The position numbers and the translations under genes are program-made. Positions 49,848-55,821 of a stretch of 55,821 nt of DNA are shown here, one piece after another (the first letter of the stretch is position 1; every line of letters begins with the position of its first letter). The notes under the pieces were generated by a model. That model saw nothing but the letters and a program-made list of their open reading frames with translations, ran no database searches and had not been told where the DNA came from. The stretch is from Micractinium sp. NFX-FRZ (lineage: Eukaryota > Chlorophyta > Trebouxiophyceae > Chlorellales > Chlorellaceae): the NCBI GenBank assembly GCA_029339195.1, contig JAPTJF010000415.1:1-55821 (forward strand), given 5' to 3'.

Positions 49848-52555
49848 TACACCCCTCCCTGCTTGCGGCCCACAGGCAGCGGCTCTATCGGGTCGATTGG
49901 GCGCACCGGCCTCTGGGGGCACACCGCCCTGCATGCGTCCGAGATGGCTTCCAGGAAGGAGGAGCAGAAGTAGTTGTTGTTCAGCGGGCCCAGCACCTGC
50001 AGGATGCCCTTGCTGTTGGCGTCCCTGCACAGGCAGGTGGTTTGTGTGTCCCTTGTGTTGGCGTTGTGGTGGGTGCAATGCTACCGGCCCAGCACGTGCA
50101 CGGTGCCCCTGCTGCCGGCGTCAGTGGTGCAGCGAGTGCACAGCGACACAGCGCGGCGCCGTGCGAGTGTGTGTCTGGAAAGGGCAGCGCTGAGGCGGGG
50201 GGTGATGCAAAGAGCAGCGGGCGCCAGGCAGTGCAGTGCAGGAGCTCAAACATGTGGCAGGGTGGGACACGACACTGCGGGTAGGCAAAGGCGAGTAGCC
50301 GCACTGACCAGCAGTATGGTTCGCAATACTCGTAGCCGGGTGGGCAGTCGGCGGCGGTGCCGCACTTGCACCTCAGCTGCAGGGCAGGCGTGGGGGCACA
50401 AGCACAGCACAGGAGCTTGCATGCCGCTTTCAGCGTGGCACCCGCAGGACGCTGCAACAGTGGGTGGCAGTCGTTGAAATTGGTTGCCCGCCTGCAGTGA
50501 GCGCCTGCTACGAGGAGGAGCAGGCCTGCAGGAAGAACACAACTCCCCGATCTTGTTGTAATTCACGCTACCAGGCCTGCAGGAGGAGCACCACTCACCG
50601 ATCGTGTGCCCTTGCCGTCGGTTGCCCAGTAGGCCACTCCAGTGGAGCACTTCTTGCACGATGTGCTGCCACCGGACGCCACAGTCACCGCCCCTGCACT
50701 TGATGCCAAGGCACGCCGTGGGTCAGTGGTGAGCGAGTACATGCTGTCAAGGCAGAGTGCGAGTGAGTGAATGTGCACCGACTCTCACATGTGGGGCACC
50801 CGTGTGCTGGGCAGCGAGTGCCTGTGCCCCAGGGCTGCAAGCCTTCCTGCCAGCCAGCCGATCGGTGGCACCCGGCTGAGCCAACACAAGGAGCACGCCC
50901 CTCCCACACATCCAGGCACCCATCCACCCACCATCCAAGCAGGTGGCGGCCCTCTGTGGGCGGGCAGTGGGCTGGACCACCACCCTGGCCGGGGCAAAGG
51001 GCCGTGCCACGCAGCGGCGGCGGTAGGTGAAGACTTGGATGCTCAGTGTGCTCTCACAGATGGTGGGACTGGTGCCGGGCTGGAAGCCTCTCTTGCACTT
51101 GGGGCAGCAGACCTGCAGCGCAGGAATGAGAGGAGCGCCAGTGTAAGACGTCGGGGCGAGGAGGGGTGGGAGGGCGCAAAGGGGCGCTAGCAGGGCGGCT
51201 GCTGGCAGGCCGCTTCACAGGTGAAATTCACAGGTGCGCGGCTGGGGAGAGAGAGCAGCTGCCAGGGTGGGTTGGCGCACCCAGAGCAATGCGGACCGGG
51301 CCAGAGCACGCCAGGTGGCGGTGACGCCACCTGGCTCGACACTGCCAGCTCAGCCTGAGTCACTTGCAGGCTGCGCCCTCACCGGGTTCGGTGTGTCGTA
51401 AGAGTCTGCGGGTGGGCGGGTGGGGCAGATCCGGTAGCATCCCGGCCTCACGACCCCCTTTCCTGCCACCAGCAGGTGCCTGGGTGGGCACCTGCCCGGG
51501 GGAGGGAGCAGCAGGAACCGGGACTGGCGGGGGTGCGTGGGTTGCGATGCCGGAAACGTGGCTGGCAGGCAGCTGCAGGCCCACATTGCTGAGCCAGCTG
51601 TGGACCCGCCACAGCAGGGTAACTCCGAGAGCTTGTGTCCGCAGCAATTTTCAGCTGAGGCATGGCTCAAAGCCAGGCTGGGCGCTCACTGTCAGCTGCC
51701 AGCCTCTCGGAACCCTGCACTCGCAAGCTCGCTCACCCTTCGCACACAATGCCGCTGCCGCTGCCGTCCCCGCCAGTCGCCTGGTACCCGGCGGGGCAGG
51801 CCAGGGGCGTGGGCAGGCAGAGCTGGCCGTCAGTGGAGAGCTGCCACCCGGGCTTGCACGGGCCCAGGCAGCTGAGGGGAGGCGTGGCGGGCAGAGGAGG
51901 AAGGGGGAGGGGAGTGTAGGGGGAGGGAGGAAGCGGGGCAGGCCGGCCAGACGCTGCCAGACGTACTGCCAAGGTGCAGGGCGGTGGAGCAGTGCAGCCG
52001 CCAGCAAGACAAAGCACCCCCCTGAAGGCAGCCAGAATGGGTCTTACAGTGTGGTCCCGGCAGCGTCGGTGCCGCTTGCCTCCCAGCCCGGGGGGCAGAC
52101 AGGCGGGACGTCCACCGGCACGCCGCAAGGCAGCGTGCAAATGGTGGGGGCTGGGGCAATGGGTAACGTGCGGATGAGTTGCCGGCGGCTGCATGCCAGA
52201 CGGGCAGCAGAGGAAGTCAGAAGTGTGACAGTGGCATCCATGCTTGCGCCACAGAGCCGCCACAGAGAGGCGGCGGCACGCCGCCAGCTGCCGCTGCCGC
52301 TCAAGCTTCAAGCGCAGCTGCTAAGGCGGCCTTGCCTGGCGGGCCCCGACACTCCTTCATGATGGCCGCCTGCCTGCAAGCAACAAGTAGTCCGGCGGAC
52401 GCTGACTGAGCCGGCAAGCTACACGTCTCCCAGCCAGCGGACCCGCAGCACTCCTGCGGCGGCATTCCTGAAAGAGAAATGCAGCCCGTCAATGTCCCTA
52501 GGCTCACCGCGACAAGCGCCCAGGAAGCGGCGAGCACAAACACGGTCGCCTTCAT
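49848..52555 (-). CDS. Predicted secreted cysteine-rich protein, 8 exons
   Basis: Exons: 52336-52555, 52048-52150, 51737-51871, 51383-51491, about 50928-51112, 50599-50743, 50309-50376, 49848-50025. The sum is 1143 bases, 380 residues. The start MKATVFVLAASWALVAVSLG is a typical signal peptide; an in-frame ATG 24 bases upstream is also possible. The rest is full of spaced cysteines with C-x-P-G modules (CPPGWEASGTD, CLGPCKPGW, CPAGYQATGGDG, CKCGTAADCPPGYEYCEPYC), then GPLNNNYFCSSFLEAISDACRA and no membrane anchor. This looks like an extracellular or wall-associated protein with disulphide-linked EGF/GCC2-like modules; no function is assigned. The first intron appears to use a GC donor (CCAG|GCAAGG), and the donor at 50927 (GTGGAT) is weak but required for phase. 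Confidence 0.7.
49984..50130 (-). repeat. Copied exon start in the cysteine-rich gene
   Basis: The start of the last exon (coding DANSKGILQVLGP, ending at 50025) has a diverged copy near 50087-50128 in the intron, about 103 bases away, reading DAGSRGTVHVLGR. Confidence 0.75.
50508..50612 (-). repeat. Copied donor edge in the cysteine-rich gene
   Basis: The block CAGGCCTGCAGGA...ACTC.CCGATC occurs around 50520-50556 and again at 50573-50603, where it spans the donor of exon 50599-50743; spacing is about 53 bases. Confidence 0.65.
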
Positions 52556-53452
52556 TCTCTGCGTGTGGAAGCTGCTCATGGAAGCTGCTAGTTCTCTTGG
52601 TTGTGCAGCAGATGCGGGCGCAAGCGAGCGCACGGCGTGTCGGAGCAGCAACGCGTGGGACTTTCAGCCACCTCCGTGCCAGCTCCATCGCCAGCTCGGC
52701 CTACAGCTGCCACTGAAGCGCCAAGCTGCAGTACCACATGTCAAATTTGCCCATTTGGTGGCAGCATCATAGCATCATTCAAATCAATTTGAATCCACAG
52801 CACTAGCATGAACTCATTAAGGGCAGAGAAACAGGTTGAGTCCGAGGATTTTGACGCGCGAGGAGGGCGCGGTTGGCTTGGTAGTAAGGCAGCAAGACGT
52901 GCGGCAGAACGCAGCAGAGCGTCGCTTTTTATCAACAACTGGATACTTTCGGGTTCCACAGAGCCAGCAGGATTCATGTGGGTGAGGATTGAAACCGTTT
53001 GTGAGCATTGAAACAGACAGAAAGGGAAGTCAGGGAATGATGGCGGGTTGGCCCGGGGTAGCGATGTGCATGTGTTGGTATGGTGTGTGCTGGAGAGCTC
53101 TGGGTACTGTGCTTGAATGGGACAGGTTAGAAGGGGCAGATGAAAAGATAGTATGGTTCACCTTCTTCTGGTGTCAAACACTGGCGCACCAGGTGGCTTG
53201 GGCCAAGCGGTTATTGGCGGGCAGTTGGGGTGTGGCGATTGTGTGAGGTAGGGTGCAGGTACGGTGGGCATCAAGGGTGGCTTGTAGACGGAAGGCATGA
53301 CTGGAAAAAAGAGGGCGCAGTAGGATGAACAGATTTATGATGATAGCTTTGCGAGGTGCGCCGCTGTGAGGGACTGCTGTCGTGTGTGCAATGCACCGTG
53401 CCGTGCAGGGCAGCACGCGGGCGGGCAGCGTCACATGGAGTCACAAGGGTAG
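52556..53452. other. Upstream region of the cysteine-rich gene and 3' UTR of the membrane gene
   Basis: About 0.9 kb, more AT-rich than its surroundings near 52730-52830. A 67-codon plus-strand frame at 52808-53011 has no supporting feature. I see no coding exon. Confidence 0.45.
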
Positions 53453-55821
53453 CTACAGGCGCGGCAGCCGCATTGGCAGGGTCGCCGACATAAGCCACAC
53501 GAGTGACGACAGCACGTAGAAGTTGAGCAGGCCGGAGCCCCGGGGTGGCGGCAGCAGTCGGTGAAGCTCTGCCTCGCCAGCCAGCGGTGGCGGCTGCGGG
53601 CGGCCGTACCGCCTGCGCACGCTCCTGTCCAGCCGTCGCAGCACACAGAACGGCGCCACGCCGCCCAGCACCACCACAAGGCAGCGGCTCACAGCCATGC
53701 ACTGGTGCATGGGGGCCACCGTTCCCGCACTTAGAACGCCCGCCGCGGCTGGGGAGCTGGCAAAGCTGCTGCATGCAGTGGAGGGGGCACAGCAGCAGTG
53801 CAGGCCAGGAGTGAGCATGCGGATGGGGATGAAGGCACGGTCGAGGGCGACCCCAAGCTAGCCAGGCTGGCCAGTGTGGGCCAGCCCAGTGGGCGGGAAA
53901 TCCACAGCGGCGTGCGGGGCAGGCGGCCCACGCGAGGGCACATGCGGGCACCCCCCACCGCAGGCAGGCAAGCAGGCCGGCAGGCAGGGGGACGGTAGTG
54001 CAGGTGGGCAGGCAGGGTAGGCAGCCACGGCAGGCAGGGCAGGGCAGGGCAAGCCATGATAGGCAGTTCAGTTCAGGGCAGGCCACAGCAGGCTGGTCAG
54101 GGCAGGGCAGGGCATAGCCGTGGCAGGGCCGGCAGGCAGGCGGGCACATAGGCAGGGCCGCGGCAGGCGGGCGCTCACTGCAGCAGTCCCAGGGTGCTGT
54201 GCAGCTCTGCCAGGGGAGCCTCCACGCCCGGCGCCTCCAGCAGCCGGTGGCACATGCGCTCGTTGTAGAGCAGAGAGGAGAGGGAGGCCAGGGACAGGAG
54301 CAGGGTGGGGGAGGGGAGCAGGAGGTGGGCCGTGAGGGCATAGTTGACCACCCACAGCACCGTCTGCAGGGCGGGGCAGGGGGCAGGGGAGGCGAGCGGG
54401 CACGCGGGCGGGTGCTCAGGCGCTCTGCACTGCGCAGTGCACATGTGCAGTGCGTCGCCACATGCATGCAGGAGCCGGTGCGGCTGTGGGGGCGGGGGCA
54501 GGAGGCGGGTTGGGTGCTGGGAGAGAGCGGGGGAGGCAGGGCATGCATGCGCGAGCGCGTACCGTCTCATTTGTCAGGAGCAGCAGCAGCAGCATGAGCA
54601 GGGACCCTTGGTGCTGGTCCGCCATGTGGAAGCGCCCGTGCAGCACTGCAAACACACGAGTGCCACGGGGTGACCGAGACACATCAGAGGCATGAATTAA
54701 ATGGCGCCTTGGCGATGCTCCGCTGGCACCGTGTGGAGGACCCAAACAAGAAGCGCTTGAGCCACTGCGCACTCAAGTGAGCACCTTGGCCAGAGGGGAT
54801 GGGCAGGAAAAGCCAGTTGTGTCCCTCCGCCCACAAGCCCGCTGACAGCTGTCAGTGGTGAGGATGCTGAAGGTTGCGGGCCCAGCCCCAGCTCAAACCC
54901 AGTGCGTATGTTGGGGGCAGACGGGGGCGGGTGCTGTGGCAGGGCAAGGCACTGGGGGCATACAGGCAGCGGTGCGCGTGGCGCAGGCGGCAGGGCACAG
55001 CGTGCGCAGCATGGCACAGCATGCCACGCCCTCACCCAGCAGCCTGACGATGGCCTGCATGTGCAAGGTGCCGGCGATGACAATCGGCTCTCGAAACGTC
55101 GTGTACACACTGCGACCACAGCCCCGGTGTCCAGCTGCGGCCGCCAGAGCCAGCCCCACCAGAACGTGGGTGCCCGCTGCCGCCGCCAGGCCTGCAGGGG
55201 TATGCGCGAGGTGCAGAGAGGTGTGTGGGTGTGGGTGTGTGGGTGCAGGTGTTCTGCCCCATTTTTCAAACTGCCCTTTGACCAGACATGGCAACGTTGC
55301 CCCTGCTGCGTAGATTCTGAATCGTACAGGGCAGCGGATGCAGGCTTGGCTGGGCAGGGGGGCAGCAGGTCGCATGAGCAGCGCCAGGCGGGCGGGCGCA
55401 GGCACGCCGCCACTTGCCCGGCAGGCCCTCACGGAGCCATGTTTTGCCGACAAGCAGCGCTGCCAGTGACAGAGCCGCCACTGTCCATGCTGCCCGGTCT
55501 GATTTCGCACTGTGCTCGTTGACGGCTCTGCTTAGAGGTTGGGGCTGATGTCGACAATGTCAGTGGAGGCCGTCTGCCCGGCGGGTCACCTGCCGTTACC
55601 AGCGCCCTACTTGCCGCTACCGCCCGCCACCACACCACACGCTCCCAAAGCTCCGACGCCCTTGCTTGCCTCCTCGTGCCATGCAGGCGTGCTAAGCAGG
55701 GTCGTGACACGAGAGCTGTAGCCCGGAACGCCTGCAAGCGCACCCCCAGGTAGGCCTCCCGGTCAGGAATCCCCCTGGCACGGGTATGGCCTGTCCCCCC
55801 TCTCTTCACATTGGGCGGCAC
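53453..55821 (-). CDS. Polytopic membrane protein of unknown family, 3' part (5' end unresolved)
   Basis: Phase-consistent exons: 53453-53768 (with stop TAG), 54179-54363, 54563-54645, 55036-55191, and an exon whose donor is at 55432 and whose 5' boundary I could not place before the window end. Hydrophobic spans are WTVAALSLAALLVG, THVLVGLALAAAAGH, GSLLMLLLLLLTNETTVLWV, LLLPSPTLLLSLASLSSLL, CLVVVLGGVAPFCVL and LNFYVLSSLVWLMS, so about six or seven membrane segments. Basic stretch RRLDRSVRRRYGR lies between the last two. No family motif is recognised. There is no ATG in the frame of the most 5' visible exon, so at least one more exon lies upstream, perhaps outside the window. Confidence 0.6.

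Noticed and set aside
52808..53011. A 67-codon plus-strand frame with ATG
   Set aside because: It has no family, no splice or expression clue, and lies in a promoter region of the opposite-strand gene.

Overview
The window is GC-rich nuclear DNA of a green alga, most likely a trebouxiophyte of the Chlorella type. The signs are many short exons split by small GT-AG introns, Gln/Ala/Gly-rich tracts, GGCA/TGCC tetranucleotide repeats, TGTAA-type poly(A) signals, and a plant-only SBP-box transcription factor. I rebuilt genes by joining exons so that splice sites and codon phase agree. In seven models (purine permease, 2OG oxygenase, SBP factor, ASCC3 helicase, membrane reductase, cysteine-rich protein, SBP-related protein) the summed exon length is an exact multiple of three, which supports them.

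Layout from left to right: the 3' end of an RG/RGG-repeat protein (+, 1-764); a small unknown gene (+, 2123-2612); a 398-residue Gln/Pro/Ala-rich protein related to the C-terminus of the SBP gene (+, 3920-5469); a 17-exon AzgA/AZG-type purine permease (-, 6467-13003); a divergently transcribed 2-oxoglutarate/Fe(II) oxygenase (+, 13313-16805); an SBP-box transcription factor (+, 17985-20840); a giant 60-exon ASCC3/Slh1-type tandem helicase filling almost half the window (-, 21650 to about 45273); a divergently transcribed membrane-anchored short-chain dehydrogenase resembling 3-ketoacyl-CoA reductase (+, 45821-49346); a secreted cysteine-rich protein (-, 49848-52555); and the 3' part of a polytopic membrane protein (-, 53453 to the window end).

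The genes do not form a pathway; this is ordinary eukaryotic gene packing, with two divergent promoter regions (13004-13312 and 45274-45820) and three convergent gene ends (5470-6466, 20841-21649 and 49347-49847). The most unusual signal is architectural. At least a dozen exon-intron junctions, mostly in the helicase gene but also in the permease and cysteine-rich genes, have been copied in tandem into the neighbouring intron with a period of about 45-115 bp, often splice site included. Three of these copies are in frame and bounded by usable splice sites, so the gene may be gaining exons this way. A second oddity is at least eight inferred GC-AG introns among roughly 110.
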